Numbered from the stretch's first letter, positions 24,251-37,927 are shown. The stretch is DNA of 64,000 nucleotides from Helicoverpa zea (GCF_022581195.2 NC_061464.1:11633254-11697253); one strand, 5' to 3'. Notes: generated from the letters alone by a model not told the origin. Numbers and translations are program-made.

Positions 24251-24556
24251 CTGTTACTGTTACAGCCTTTTTATCGTCCCACTGCTGGGCACAGGCCTCC
24301 TCTCACACGGAGAAGGATTGAGCATTGATCACTACGCTTGCTCAATGCGGGTTGGTGATTGCAGACTATATGTATACCTAGTCCAGGTTTCCTCAAGATG
24401 TTTTCCTTCACCTTTTTATCAGCCATTGGTGTCTAAGATACACTTAGAAAGTACATACAAACTTATAAAAGTTGCATTGGTACTTGTCTGTACTGGAATC
24501 GAACCTGCGCCCTCATACTCGAGAGGTTGGTTCTTTACCCACCAAGCCACCACGAC
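24251..24556 (-). mobile_element. tRNA-derived SINE-1, near complete
   Basis: The minus-strand head gtcgtggtggcttggtgggt and B box ggttcgattcc are nearly the same as in SINE-2, through the phrase cttagacaccaatgg. The body then differs (gaaggaaaacatcttgagga, ggcctgtgcccagcagtggg) and the tail is (GTAACA)n. I judge it HaSE-like by structure only. Confidence 0.78.
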
Positions 24557-25581
24557 TTACATAAAGTTTATAGTTTTAATAAAAGTTTCAGTAGAAAGTA
24601 AAAACTATTAATTTATTTTAATGAAAGTAATTGTGTCGTATTCAGTTTAGTTTCTTTTTGATTAGTCTTAAAGTCTCAAGAGAAATGTTACTAAGTAGAC
24701 AAAAATACAGCCAACACTCTGTCTAGGTACGACCGGTAACTTTTCAATGCAAGAAACAATTTCATATTCAAATTATCGTGTAGTATTTGATACTGGATAT
24801 TTGTGTCCATGAATATAATTTTTATTGGTTTCCCTCGCCTTTGAAGGGAAAATTGAAAAAGGGTCATGCATTGAGAACAAGGATACGGAAAACATCATGA
24901 CTGACGTCATAAGTTATGGTACTTGCACATATAGATAGTATGAAATAAGAAAAAAAACAAGTTTCCAAATGATAAATTGCAAGACTTTATACCTTAAAAC
25001 ATGACAATGCACGATTCCAAGGACGGAGTCTTAGTGAGAAGAACTGACAGGAAATTTTAAAATGTTTTTTGGGAAGATCCGACAAGAAAATATTACAATA
25101 TGTTTAAAAAAAAAGCTTAACTCTGTGAAAAATGTACCTACTTCATAGACTTCGGCTGTTAAACAATAAAAATAATTATAAATACGCGCTTTTTTTCTAA
25201 ACATGCTAGCTATAACGATAGTGTCTAGCTATTGCTTATTCCGGGTAAGATTAGATCCCTTAGGACAAGTCTAACAGGGAAACAGCTTCAATTTCATAAA
25301 TATCTAAACAAAATTCTAGTTTCTTAGAAATTGAGGACACTCTCTAAATAGTATTGACGTGTAATAAAGAGAATCCAACAGATGTGACTTTGTAAGTGAT
25401 GACCGACGTGTAATACATGAAGTGGACGAATGAGTGAACGAAGACGATAATAAATTCGAAAAGGCATAGTAAAGATTCGTCTTTGTTAGATAAAGTAAAT
25501 TTTTAGTTGAACTGTTAAACTTGAAGGTTATTTTGATACGTAATGTTTTCACTCGCTTTTAGAGGGAAGTAACTAATTCCC
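24557..25581. other. Intergenic, nothing recognised
   Basis: AT-rich. The frame at 25316-25552 (minus) is Ser/Thr-rich without a motif. Confidence 0.55.
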
Positions 25582-25827
25582 ACACGGATTTCGGATGGCA
25601 CGTTAAACTGTAGGTCCCAGCTGTCATTGAACATCCTTGGCAGTCGTTATGGGTAGTCGGAAGCCAGTAAGTCTGACGCCAGTCCAACCAAGGGGTATCG
25701 GGTTGCTCGGGTAACTGGGTTGAGGAGGTCAGATAGGCAGTCGCTTCTTGAAAAGCACTGGTACTCAGCTGAATCCGGTTAGACTGGAAGCCGACCCCAA
25801 CATGATTGGGAAAAAGGCTCGGAGGAT
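25582..25827 (+). mobile_element. SINE-2 body and 3' end
   Basis: Reads cggatggcacgttaaactgt, ccttggcagtcgttatgggt, agtcgcttcttg and ccgaccccaacatgattggg, ending near ggctcggagga. The tRNA head is absent. Confidence 0.75.
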
Positions 25828-26605
25828 CAACTAATTACTACACCGGGAATCAGCATTTACGTATATATGAGAATAGTTTGATTAAAAAGTCTAACCTCTA
25901 GGAAAGGTTATAGAGTTGTTTTAATCCGAGTACATTAGGTATGTCATTCTTGAGTGAAATCGGGAGAAGAAGATACTAATACAATTTAGAACAAACTTAT
26001 AAAAATGGGTTTTATTTCTTACGGGTAAATAATGACTTGATAAATTATTTTGTTTAAAACACGTACCTATGATAAATGGTCTGTGAGTACTAGGGTCGCA
26101 TGATAAAAAGAAGATTTGAACTTAATATAATAACAACAGAACTAAAGTACTAAAATAAAACGTGACCGAAGTTCAGTCGCAATACATTCGGGAATAACTA
26201 AAAGTTTTACTAATTAAAAATACATTAGCTTATTACTAAAAGGTTATTTAGTTTGTTTGAAAAGTGCATTATATACAACACGTGGGTAATTTATTTTGAA
26301 AATTGAATAGAAATATCGTTTTGTTTTGTTGGTTTATTGTTTTGTTATTAATTGGTCTCGTTTTTAGAACATGTTCATACCTAACACGCAAACATGAATT
26401 TTAGAATGTGCTTAAATGTCCCTTAGCAAAACAATAGCTGAACAAATATTCATGTCTTATGAGATTTTTTTTTCACCTGTGATAAGTACAGAAAGACAGT
26501 ATCAGGTCTGCAAACTTTAAGCCGGGCCGATAGTTTGACATGACCAACAAAAATTTCAAGGATTTCGAGTATGAATGTATTGTGTACATGGCATGTATGT
26601 GGTCA

Positions 26606-26785
26606 AGCAAGTACCAATGCAACTTTTCTAAGTTTGTGGCTGATAAAAAGGTGAAGGAAAACATCTTGAGGAAACCTGGACTACATAGTCTGAAATCACC
26701 AACCCGCATTGAGCAAGCGTGGTTGAGAGGAGGCCTGTGCCCAGCAGTGGGACGATAAAAAGACTGTAACAGTAACAGTAACAGG
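26606..26785 (+). mobile_element. SINE-1, head lost
   Basis: From agcaagtaccaatgcaactt through aggaaaacatcttgaggaaa and gaggcctgtgcccagcagtg to (AGTAAC)n. The tRNA head is absent. Confidence 0.72.
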
Positions 26786-28522
26786 TACTTTAAAGATAAA
26801 AGAGCAAAACAAAGAAATATTATCACTTTACTTCACAAGGTCCTTGTAATTGATTAAAAAAGTCGTCTACATTTATTGTATCGGCCATTTTAATATTCCC
26901 TGTAGGAGTGAACCGAATACTAAGTTTTATTGCTGTTAATTCATTATCAGCTCAAAGCTACAAGCTGTGTCTGCGATTTTGCTCATTATTTTTATGTTTT
27001 TTTATCACGTAAATGAAGATTAAGACGATTTTGGAAGTAGGAACATGCTGCAACGACCCCATATAAAACAAGAATGAAGCATTTTTTAGCCAAAACTTAA
27101 ATATTAGTATGCACTCCATGCTTGAATACCGAAATAGAAATACTACGTATAGTGAAAATATTTTTGTACGTTTTTTTCGATATTTTCTTTAAATTTTGTT
27201 TGACAAACAATTTTCGTGGAAATGACATTTCGTTCCAATTTTAATAAATAACAGCTTAGGTAGGATCAGCCGAAGTGATTTTCGAAACATTTTAACCCAA
27301 CTTTATTTCGTACAGACAGACACAAAATTATTTCAATACATATATAATCGAATATATTATGTGACATTGACTTAATTCTTGAACCCCAAACAGATATTCA
27401 ATTTTATTTATTTGTCTGTGAATACTTAAAGTGTTTTTAGCTAATTATGACAATTTTATCAACAGCTTTGACCTTTCAAGTTCAATAGGTTAATATACAT
27501 AATTACATATACCTACACAAGCGTGAATCGAAGGTTTTGCCAACCTTGAAAATATAATTACAACAAACATTTTTATGAGTACCACTTTGGATGACTAAAA
27601 TAAGTTGGTGTTAATGTTGTAAGTCTTCCTATTTAAATAAAATAAACTACTTATGATAGTATTAAAGACTTACATATAAGGATCAGTTCAGCTGTTTCAG
27701 ATAAGAAAGAAGAATCAAGCAGAAGAATGATTTAAGAAGTTAAATGTTTTTCTACAAAAAAAATCTGGTCCAATTATTATTAAACCATTTTGTTCCATTT
27801 ATTCGTAATTTACTCAAACAATTTTTCTTCTTTTGTGTAGTGAATTCTCAAACCAAAATATTTTTTTTCTTGTTCATGAAAAACAAATACAAGCCTACCC
27901 GACACACATATAAATATGGTTAACTTTAGTCTCCTAAACATAATTTCCCACAGACATCTGATTGGTCTTAGACAGGACATTTGCATGTTAATCGGTAACG
28001 TTGACGTCACAATTGGATGAGACGGGCAAAAATGGATCACATACTCAATTAAATAAAAAATATATATCGTCTTACATGAATCGCTTTTAAAAAGTATTTA
28101 TGATTTCGGTTGCAAATATGTATTATTTATTTGCTATTTAAAGATAGTTCTTTAAGTTACAACTATCCAAATTTTGGAGCTTGAAAAATAAAAGATTGAA
28201 TACCTACAGTAAATAGTATTTCAAAAATACTTTTAACGTTATTCCTTTGCTCTTTAAGTGTAAAAAAAGTGGGTGGTTTCATCCGTTTACAACCTAACAA
28301 TAGACATATCACGCAATTTCTGAGAAAGACTTTCTAATTTGTATATGTTCGTATACGTCATAGAAACGTGAAATTAATTTACCGTATTGAATGAAAATAT
28401 ATTATTATTATTTATGTGATACCATGAAATATATTTCGACAATAGATAAAAAGCGAAGCCGGAGAAGTAATTAAATTTTGCCACTTACCGCGTATTTTTT
28501 TTTAATTTACATGTCATTTTTA
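26786..28522. other. Intergenic, nothing recognised
   Basis: AT-rich, only short frames. Confidence 0.55.
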
Positions 28523-28795
28523 GGGTTCCGTACCCAAAGGGTAAAACGGGACCCTATTTTTTTCGCTCCTCTGTCCGTCCGTCCGTCCGTCTGTCACCAG
28601 GCTGTATCTCATGAACCGTAATAGTTAGAGAGTTGAAATTTTCACAGATAATGTATCTCTGTTTCCGCTATAATAACAAATACTGAAAACCAGAATACAT
28701 ATTTTGGGGGGTTCCCATACAACAAACGTGATTTTTTTGAAATAATGGTATGGAACCCTTCATGCGATTCCTACTCGCACTTGGCAAGTTTTTTA
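28523..28795 (+). repeat. Arthropod interspersed repeat 'ggttccgtacccaaagggta' (RTE-like 3' end?)
   Basis: Starts tagggttccgtacccaaagg and gggaccctattt, then (GTCC)n, then ctgtatctcatgaaccgtaa, and ends ttcctactcgcacttggcaa followed by T-runs. The layout is a common lepidopteran repeat that I remember as the 3' region of RTE-type LINEs. The assignment is uncertain. Confidence 0.5.
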
Positions 28796-29147
28796 ATTTA
28801 CATGTGATTTTTTATCAAGTCCACAATGTTTTAGCACACAACCAGTTATTTAATTATAACTTGGCTCTTAACAAAAGAAGCTCTCATTCCAGGAAATGAG
28901 ATACATATTTACTCGTTCGCAGTTAATTCCGTAAACCATACGATTTGTATTAGATTGTTCTGCAGCCCTGAGATAAGTCACGCAGCAGTAATTACTGAGA
29001 CATGAGCAAGATGCCACTCGCCGTCTGCTTTCTATTGGACCTCTTAATAGAAATGTTGCACTGAACATACAGAGGAAATTAGTTAAGCTAGAATTTATTG
29101 ACTGAACTTAGATATTGAAAGGAAAGGCAGGAAGAAAGGAAGACTGA

Positions 29148-29290
29148 CTTTTTAACCGACTTTCAAAAAAAGGAAATTCACAGTTTTACCTATAATGAAC
29201 CTATGTATGTAGGTATGTATGTTTGTGCGTGATTATCTCACGTTTGGCTTAACCAATTTTGACGCTGTTTTCAGCGTAGGTAGTATTTGT
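29148..29290 (+). repeat. Lepidopteran 'taaccgactttc' interspersed repeat fragment
   Basis: ttttaaccgactttcaaaaa followed by tatgtatgtaggtatgtatg and gcttaaccaattttgacgct. Related starts occur at 51330-51365 and 55388-55430. No coding sequence. Confidence 0.4.
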
Positions 29291-29875
29291 TAACGTAAGA
29301 GGTTTTAAATACTTATATCAGTGAAGTCTGTTTAATTTTTTTGTAAAGAGTTTTTTAAATCGATTTATATTATCACACTGTCATACGACAAATATTTAAA
29401 GGAGGATTTTAGTGTTTAATTCTCAAAAAGATTTATATTTCATGTTTTTAAATAGAATTGACTTTTTACACATGATAGGCGAGTGAATTTCAACCACAAA
29501 TGTTTCATTTTACGTAATCCTCCAAAGATACAGAAACCAAAAGCTATTTTTACAACTTTCACGTAATTTCAAACTGTATTGACTAAGAATTAATTGATTT
29601 CAAAACAACTTAAAATCGAATTGAACAGTTAAATTAAAATTAATCCGGCTTTCACGTTTAAACTTTTTAAATGTCTAACTAATCTATTGTTTACTGTATT
29701 TACTGTCCAGTGATTTTAATATAATTTTGTAAAAAGATTATTTCAATTCATTAATCTTATTCAAATATATTTATCAAATTAAAATTCTTCATCGAGAAAA
29801 ATAATTTCGAAGAATAGCCAAAAGTTACTAGCTCATTTAACACAGACAATATAAGAAACTAAAGGAAAACTACTC

Positions 29876-30225
29876 GTTGGTTTAGTGGTCGCAGGCAAAA
29901 CTGCTATGCACGAGGTCTCCAATTCGATTCCCGGAGCGGGCCGAAATCGTGGGGTTTTAGAAACTTGTTGCAGCCTGTAGTCTGGAAGTTGGTGATTGAT
30001 ACACCCGTGCATTGAAGAGCACGTAAATGTCCTGCGCCTGGTCTCTCTCCGGTCGTGTCGGATTGCCGTCCCATCGGGTTATGAGAGTGAAGGAATAGTG
30101 AGTGCACCTGTGTCCAAGCAAATGCTTGAGCACTATAATATGTGCTGCGCAGCTGGCTGATCTCCTTATATGAGAACAGCCGCCGTGACCGAAATCAGCC
30201 TTGGACGCCATTATTATTATTATAT
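29876..30225 (+). mobile_element. tRNA-derived SINE-4, complete with (ATT)n tail
   Basis: Head ttggtttagtggtcgcagg (A box) and ccaattcgattcccggagcg (B box). Body phrases are gtcgtgtcggattgccgtcc, gaaggaatagtgagtgcacc and gaacagccgccgtgacc. It ends ccttggacgcc(att)n. Confidence 0.75.
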
Positions 30226-32669
30226 ATCCCGATGGCGCATATCCACAGATGTCTAAAAACAAAATACTTCTAACTTCTGTTATTTTTATACCGCTTTGTT
30301 ATTCTATCGAAACTTGTGTTCGTGACTGTCCTTTGTAGGGCGAAATTGTTTCAAATAACAGTCCTATGTTTTTATTTTTGGAATACATTTATGTTTCTGA
30401 TTTTTGTTCTGTTTAGACTTTTTGGTTTCGTTGTAAGTTATGATGAGTATACATTTTCATATTATGTTGTTAATGTTTCATATTGGTTTTTGTTTGTACT
30501 TCTTTGGAACATTGGATGATTTAAAAATTAAACTTTAATGTTAACTATTAATTATTTACTTTTTGATAATAATTATAACATCAACACAAAAGTATAAATA
30601 CTGAAAACAGTATTTCAAAGTTCAACGACCTTCAAACATCAAAAATATTAAAAATACTGCGCTTTCTCGTGTCGGAGATTAATATTTTGTTTAGAACTTT
30701 CCTTTTGCAAAGTATTTTCAACTTACCCAAAAAGGAAAAAGAAAACATTATATTTTGCATACCAAGAATTTGGCTGAGCACCTTTCATTACGTCAAAAAT
30801 ATTAGACAGGGCAATATAAAACGTTATTAGGTATTAATTTAAAAAATATTAAAGATTTTACTTTAAAATAGACATTTTAAATTCTCCCTTGCTATACTAA
30901 TTATCTGATTACAAAATAATAAGCTACGCTTTTCTTACAAGCCGCCATTTTCCAATTCAGTGGCGTTTCACCTGGTCTCGACGCTTGAAGATCGTAGATA
31001 AGGCATGTTTCAGGCAGATCTTACTGATACACCCAATTGTGGACTTAACTTGTTATAGACTTAATATTTTTGAAATTAATTTTAAAGTTATATTTTTCGT
31101 GACGATATTTTAAACTTGCTGTTGCCTGGTGAATCTACCCACGTCTTGAGGGAATTATTTCGTGCACTCAGATAAAAAAGGGCCCACGTCATTTCCTTGG
31201 CTCTAGAAATATTGATAGTCTAGAATGTCGAGTCTTTATGTGTAGGTACTATATCGGTTCAATAGTATTTGCGTGAAAGCATGACAAACATACAGAGCTA
31301 CATTTATAATATTAGTAAAGTTTGTAAAAATAACTGCCTTTATGTTGGGCTTCATAGAACTACTAGTACATAGTACCTTTAAAATAATAAGCATGCAATT
31401 GTTACTGAGGTTATTTGATATTTTTAATTTTAGTTCGTAAACTCTATAACTTCAAACAGCTAACTACTGTTTAACCAGCCCTTTTATCCAACAAAATAAA
31501 ATAAAAATACACCAACATAAACTTGATATTAAACAAAGTACTTACTCGTACAAAAACTGGTAACATTTCATTACCGAGCATAATATGCAAACCGGGACTT
31601 CCCCCATTGTGTAGTTCGCATTAATTTAAATTTCAATTCTACATTGTTGACACAACAAACGGTTGCGAAGCTATTTTAAAGTTTAAAATTATTTTAAACT
31701 TAAGAGATACGATCTACCCTTTAAAATATGTAGTGTTTGTTTAACTCTGCTGTTCCCATTTTGCCGACTTTACTCTTGTTGTGGGAATTGATTTTTGCTT
31801 TATAAATTAAGTATGTTGATAGTGCCGTATATTTAAGGTGCACTTACATAGCTGATCAAGAGTTTCTTTGTATGTTTATTTCTAGGAACCGATTAAAAAA
31901 ATACGTCTGTCTGGATGCGCGTAGCAGATTCTATATAACGTTTTAAATTAATAATAAACAATCTATGTCCGTCACTTTGTTACACTTTCTGAAGTATGTA
32001 TTCACAGACTAGATTTAGAACAAAGCCATCATTGAAATAATATATGTATCAGTGCAGCCTCAATTAACGAAAAAAATCAACATCATTTTCTCCAAACAAT
32101 ACAAAAAAAAGTCTCTTTCACCTCGTATTGTCGCTTGCATTTTAATTAAAAATCCCAACCAAACAGACTTAACAAAAGCCAACAATTTTATATCGAGATA
32201 AAAAAATTACAATTTCGTCTGACGGCCGCCATGACAGTCAATTTTCTATTAGCAGCTAAAATATAATAACGAGCGGTTAGCGCAAGTATATTTCAGATTA
32301 AATGACCGAAGTCAGTACCGTGATGTCCGCTTCAAGTGATTTAAAGCGATTGTCGCTGAGTTTTGTTATTATAGAAGATTTTATTAGGAGCAGCTAATTA
32401 TGTGTTTTTAGAGGGCTGAGAAAATTGTGTGTGTTAGGTTGGTGGTACGCATTTACTAATTCATACATTCTACATGCTACATATTGGGTGCAAACTACTT
32501 GTACCTATCACACGCACAGAACATTTAGAGTACTGTGAAACTTTAGTCGGTACATAATTTTATCGGTCTTATAACCCAGTATGGACATGGATGGTAATGT
32601 ACATAGGTACATTGAAACCATCAGATATTTAGTTGGCATCAGACCTACTGTAAAAATAATGAAAATTCG
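30226..32669. other. Intergenic with one decayed Helitron
   Basis: Contains the fragment at 31110-31320. The hydrophobic 67-codon frame at 30316-30519 is T-rich DNA without a partner exon and is not called a gene. Confidence 0.5.
31110..31320 (-). repeat. Degenerate Helitron-like fragment
   Basis: Reads aacttgctgttgcctggtg, then later tcggttcaatagtatttgcg and catttataatattagtaaag. The order and wording match the Lep1-type core, but neither end is intact. Confidence 0.45.
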
Positions 32670-32814
32670 AACTGACTGTCAGCCGCCGAAAATGAGCAAA
32701 AGTTTCGCAGTTTATTGTATTTCCATACATAGCCACTTTTTCGTTCACATCTAACCGAAGATAAGTTATGCATAATATGCATAGACGCTTCCTTCGGCGG
32801 CTGACAGTCAGTTT
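32670..32814. mobile_element. MITE with 21-bp perfect terminal inverted repeats
   Basis: Ends aactgactgtcagccgccg(aa) at 32670-32690 and its exact complement, (tt)cggcggctgacagtcagtt, at 32793-32813. The 145-bp interior is AT-rich. No other copy was noticed here. Target duplication not clear. Confidence 0.62.
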
Positions 32815-34289
32815 GGTTTGAACGCAGCGTTACTCATACAAATACTGTTTCAAATACGTCATCTTTTATTTAGTTTACCGCATTGGTAAGAAAAAGGTAT
32901 CTACAAATACATAATAAATCCCCCCCCCCCTCTGCCCCTATCCTATCCCTTCTCTGCCTTGAATACCCACTTTAGTGTGACCTGAGGCCCTAAGTAGCAC
33001 TAGGCAGACCGACCCTATGTGTTGATAGTCGTTTTCACAGAACTGACCTGTAAAATAGTAATTTGGTTTGGGAAATAGTATTCGAATACCTTAATAAAAT
33101 ATTAAGTAGGTTCGTTTGATTATACCTATTTGTCAGCTTAGCATGTTTAAGTAACAAAAACGCAGCTGATAATAAAACCTACTTAGTGATTTCATCGTCA
33201 TTAATTATACTTAATGATTCATTAACTTTTAATTTTGTTTTTAACTAGCACAACGGAAATTACAGCCAAACATAATTAGGGCTTATTTCTATTAACTTCA
33301 AACTCATTGTTCTATCATACATTTCTAAAAATACGTAGAACAGGCTGAAATTACTATATAATTACTAGTGCACTCATAAAACAAATAGGTGTATCTAAGT
33401 ATATTCATAAAACAAAAAAAAATCATAACATTTAAATAGGTGAAACAAACAAACATGCCTCGTATATATTTCTGTCTGATACAGGTAGGTAGTCCTATTA
33501 CTTACGTCCTCCTTATAGCTTGATATTGAATATGCTCTGTAAAAAAACATTTTGATTTACATCCAAATATTAGGTATCCATGATAGTTAACTAATAAAAT
33601 TGCACTCTGTTTTTCATGATTTCTTTTATTACCGAAATATACAAAAAATTCAATTGATAAAACATTTCCCTCTCAATTATTTTGAAGTAAATTATTACTA
33701 TTACGCATTATTAGCTACTACTAGTGGTTTCACTCGCATCCCAGAAGAACCTGGAAGAACTTGGTTAAAAAGTAGACTATGGATTACTCAACTGCCCTAA
33801 AAAACTAGAGTTATATTTCCTGAGTGCATGTAGTATATTTATTTGTCTCACTCTAGAACCTAAAAAACTTGTATCAACTTCCCGAATTACCTACCCGGTG
33901 CTTTACCCGGGACAAATGACTCAACTTTTTTCCCCAGGGTTTTGCGATCTATCTTCGTTTCATATGTCTTTTTTTAAGTCCAAATACCACATATCCTTTC
34001 TTTTCACAGTCAACAACACTTACATTGTTTCGCTACATTTCTTCCAGTTATTAAATAAATTCCTACAGAACTTCGTATCTCGATAAGTTCTCAATAGTAA
34101 ACAGACGAACATACAAACTGGTTACAATACATACAGGCTATTGTTTCACGGAGCAAGTTGTGTCTGCGTGTGAAGGAACGTTTTGCTCTGAAGTGGGACG
34201 CGCTAGTGTCAGCTTTGCTTCCAAACAGTGACGATGGATTTTTCTAGAACTTTTCATTCAATATAGACTTTTTTTCTGTTAGGTATTAA
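32815..34289. other. Intergenic
   Basis: A C10 run is near 32920. A Helitron-like scrap (ctagtggtttcactcgcatc) is near 33721. No gene. Confidence 0.5.
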
Positions 34290-34440
34290 ACTCAAATTCA
34301 TTTTTTTTTTATTTCAAATAGGCCTATTAAAGCTCTTTCGAAACGTCAAAGTTAGGTGCACGGTTCCAAAGAGTTGGTCTCATGGAGAAGAACCGGCAAG
34401 ACACTCCATGGACACTCTTTTTAAAAGAAAATAAAATTAA
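34290..34440 (-). repeat. LINE 3' end fragment
   Basis: On the minus strand, the phrase ccggttcttctccatgag is followed by cgaaagagctttaatagg and a TTTGAAATAAAA tail. The last ~55 bp recurs at 36128-36185. This is a typical 3' UTR of CR1/L2-like LINEs with no coding part. Confidence 0.5.
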
Positions 34441-35055
34441 TCACATAAGTATTTCATACAGTTTTCTATCTAGTCCTGAGAATGTTATACAATCCAAATT
34501 GAGCTAAAAATGTATTAATAAATTATACAAAATAATTTTAGTGCAATATTATATGCTCAACTCTTTATTTAGTTTACGCATTGTAGCCTAAACTGTCGTT
34601 AAGCCAAGCGGAAGCTAAAACATCATGGGACAACATAGGATACATTTTATCCGGGTACAGGACGGGACGGGACGCAGATAAAACCGGGTGAAAACGTAAA
34701 TTACCCAGAACTTTTCCAAACGGCTTCACTATTCTTAAAAAAATATTTATAAAACTTTTATCTAAAATGGATTAAACCTTATTCAGCGCTATCATCCGAG
34801 TTGGAAATAATCGATTAATTTTTCCACAAACTATTTAGCACTAAACTTCAAACCACTCGATAATATCATAAATTCACATTAGCCGAAGTATGAATAAAAC
34901 TTGATCGGTATTCAATAAAATTAGAAATCGCTAACGCTCGATAAATCCCGGTTTTCATTTCAATAAAGTTAATAGGCGATTAATCTTTAGAAGTTGTTTG
35001 AGCGATTTATGAACGCACTTCAATAATACACACTTTGATCTTTTAGTTTTAACAT

Positions 35056-35613
35056 GATGGCAAGAGACCAGACGGTATGTCGTTGTTCCCGTGGAAGATG
35101 GGTAGGTCTTTAGTATGGGACGCGACCTGTGTCGATACTCTTGCACCATCTCACCTTCCTAGCTCGGCGCGATGTGCTGGTTCCGCTGCTGCGGCTGCAG
35201 AGGACCTCAAACGGCGCAAATATAGTACCATATAGTACCCTGGTGGGTAACTATACCTTTGAGCCGTTTGGGGTTGAAACCCTCGGGCCGTGGGGTCCAA
35301 GTGCTCATCTCCTATATAAGGATATCGCTAAGCGACTTGCTGACACTTCAGGTGACCCAAGGGCTGGTTTTTATTTTGGCCAAAAAGTAAGCATTGCCAT
35401 CCAACGTGGCAATGCTGCCAGCCTCTTGGGTACACTCCCGGTGGGCAGCGATGAGGAGGAGTTTTTTGATGCAATTTTTTAAATATTTTTATTAATAGTA
35501 AGTGTATATATTAGGTAATAAGTTAGTTGTATGTTGTATATATATTTATTATTAAGTTATTGTAAAAAGTTATTTGTAAATAAAAATATTTAGGTATTAT
35601 AAAAAAAAAAAAA
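35056..35613 (+). pseudogene. 5'-truncated LINE copy: C-terminal end of ORF2 plus poly(A)
   Basis: The dead 3' end of a non-LTR retrotransposon. Frame 1 (35059-35220) encodes RPDGMSLFPWKMGRSLVWD and CVDTLAPSHL. Frame 2 (35231-35482) encodes FEPFGVETLGPWGPSA and AIQRGNAASLLGTLP, a C-terminal block common in invertebrate LINE ORF2 proteins. The two frames are broken apart by a 10-bp tandem duplication (tatagtacca/tatagtaccc, 35221-35240). A short 3' UTR ends in an A13 tract at 35601-35613. The insertion is flanked by AGTTTTAACAT at 35045-35055 and 35613-35623, a clear target-site duplication. Clade not settled. Confidence 0.85.
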
Positions 35614-36127
35614 GTTTTAACATTAGTACAACTATTTTAGATACCTGAAAACCTATGATTATTTTTCCGACCCAAATATCGACCAATAGAATTGCACCAT
35701 TCGACGTCACGTGGTACAACCTACATGGTATTATACTGAAAATTTTTTGAATATTTTCTCTGGTCGTTGCTACGTCAAACTGACAGGTTGTGGCCGACAT
35801 TTGGGACGGAAAAATAATCTCCCGAATACCACACGAGCTTCATAATTATCTGGCATTTCCTATAATTTTGAAGCTCTTGTGGTATTATAAGTGATTATCT
35901 ATGACAAACGTACCTGCTGAATGCCTTATGAATCTCAGGTTCTTTTCCCGGATCGGTCTGAAATCATTTTAGGGATTTTCGGATTTTTTGCTGGGAAGTA
36001 AAGCAGGTTGTAAAAAAATACTTTGATTGTCAGATTTTGCTTTTTATAAAACACACAAAAGAGAAAGAAATTCAGTCAATCGTCTAGACTGAAAATAAGA
36101 CCGAAAATCTCAAGTCAACTAAATAAA

Positions 36128-36185
36128 TGCAATTTTTTTATTTCAAATAAGCCTATGAAAGCTCTTTCGAAACCTCGTTGGGTGG
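36128..36185 (-). repeat. LINE 3' end fragment
   Basis: Matches the terminal part of 34290-34440 (cgaaagagctttcataggc, then a TTTGAAATAAA tail). Confidence 0.45.
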
Positions 36186-37689
36186 ACATAAAATAACTAT
36201 CTAAGTACTACGAATGTGAATAAGATCAACACTGAAAATTGCATTTCACATGGAAAAGTTAATTTCCTTTGCAAAGTGTAAACAAAAACAAGGAAATAAA
36301 AATTCAAAAATCACATCGTATTACAAAACTTTTCATAGACAGTATTCCAATATAAGTTCTTAGAATAGCTCGGTTTGTGTGCTTACCCGTACGATACGAT
36401 TGAATTTTAAATGAGCGCTGCATTCCTTTTGAACCATACGCCAAAGAACTGCGTGAAAACTGCTGAAGGAAAATAGACTCTATAGCTTGGCAGTAAAGGG
36501 TTATAAAGAGTTCAGATTTGGGTGGTTAACACCAAAGGCAAAAGGTAGGTGGTCTATATGTATAGATAAGTGGGACTATTAAGAATTAAGTGATTTTGTA
36601 TTTAAGCCGTTCGGTACTAACTTGATGTTTCTTTAAGCTCGTAAAAGGAATATTTAATTTCTCTAATGGGATCTGCAGCATTTTCACCGAAGAATTTTGT
36701 GATTTACTCCTGCAAGTTGGATTTTTAATTTTTAATAATGTTTGCATTTTTTTTTGTCTTATTTATGAACTTTTGTCGACGTATAGTAGTAGTTTTTTTT
36801 TTTATTGTACATAATAATAATTATTAACTTTCTTGCCTCATACACAACTCATATTTATTTGTTAATACGCATATTTATTCTGACTTTCGCCAGAGGTTGC
36901 ACCTTCGTTCAAGAAATAGCCTATAACCTTTCTCGATAGATGGTCTAACACTGAAAGAATTTTATAAAAGGTTATCAGCAGTTCCTAATATTAGCCTATT
37001 CAAGCAATGAAAATGAATACTAAATCATTACCCAGACTATTACCTAATACACAAAATTATATTTGTACAAGTGCTAGAGTAAAGGTGAGAATTGACTAAA
37101 GCGTAACAGTAACAACATTAATATCGTTTACTGCTTTGATTTGGTTCAAAGTGGTGGTCCAATCCAATGTTTACAGAAAGTGACATCCATCTAGATTCGC
37201 AGTCTTAATCATCTCATTTTAGGTATCTAGTCAAAAGGAGTTGTTTATACGACTAATTCAAAGTCCATTTACAAGAACTCCATTCCTTCTACACGTTCTG
37301 AAAAAGTTAATGAAGAATTTGACAAAGTGGAAAATCCGTGGAGTGAGTGCGTGCATTCGGCCGTTACAACCTAGTAGATAGTTACCTTAAAATACACATA
37401 TGAAAAGGTAAATAAATACAGAAATAAATCCTCATAATTACTTGAGGCTTGAGTGGCGTGAAAATAATTGTACTGTTCGCATACTGACAAATAAATATAT
37501 TGTTCCTATTAACAGATATTATCTGTTTCATTATTTTTCTCCCGGCTAGACACGATCATTTTGGATAACTGGTCAGACTATTGTGTGTCTGAAAATTTAT
37601 GTGGTTCGTTTATTTTTGGATATATGTAATTACATTTTTATATATATGTATGTGAAAAGAATGTAGGAGGCTTGATTTTTATAGAGAAA
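36186..37689. other. Intergenic, nothing recognised
   Basis: AT-rich. No coding signal. Confidence 0.55.
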
Positions 37690-37896
37690 CTAGCTTTTGC
37701 CCGCGATTTCTTTCGCGTGGAATAGTAACTTCCGGTAGATTTTTGGTTTGACCAATAGGTGGCGCTATATGTCCGGAATAAATTTTATTTTTATATTTTT
37801 TTGTAATAAAAACTATCCTATGTCCTTTCTCAAGTTTCAAACTATATCTGTACCAAATTTCACACAAATCGATTCAGTAGTTTAGGCGTGAAGAAA

Positions 37897-37927
<31 letters not shown>

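Noticed and set aside
30316..30519. Hydrophobic 67-codon frame resembling membrane segments
   Set aside because: T-rich DNA gives Phe/Leu/Val frames by chance; no family features.
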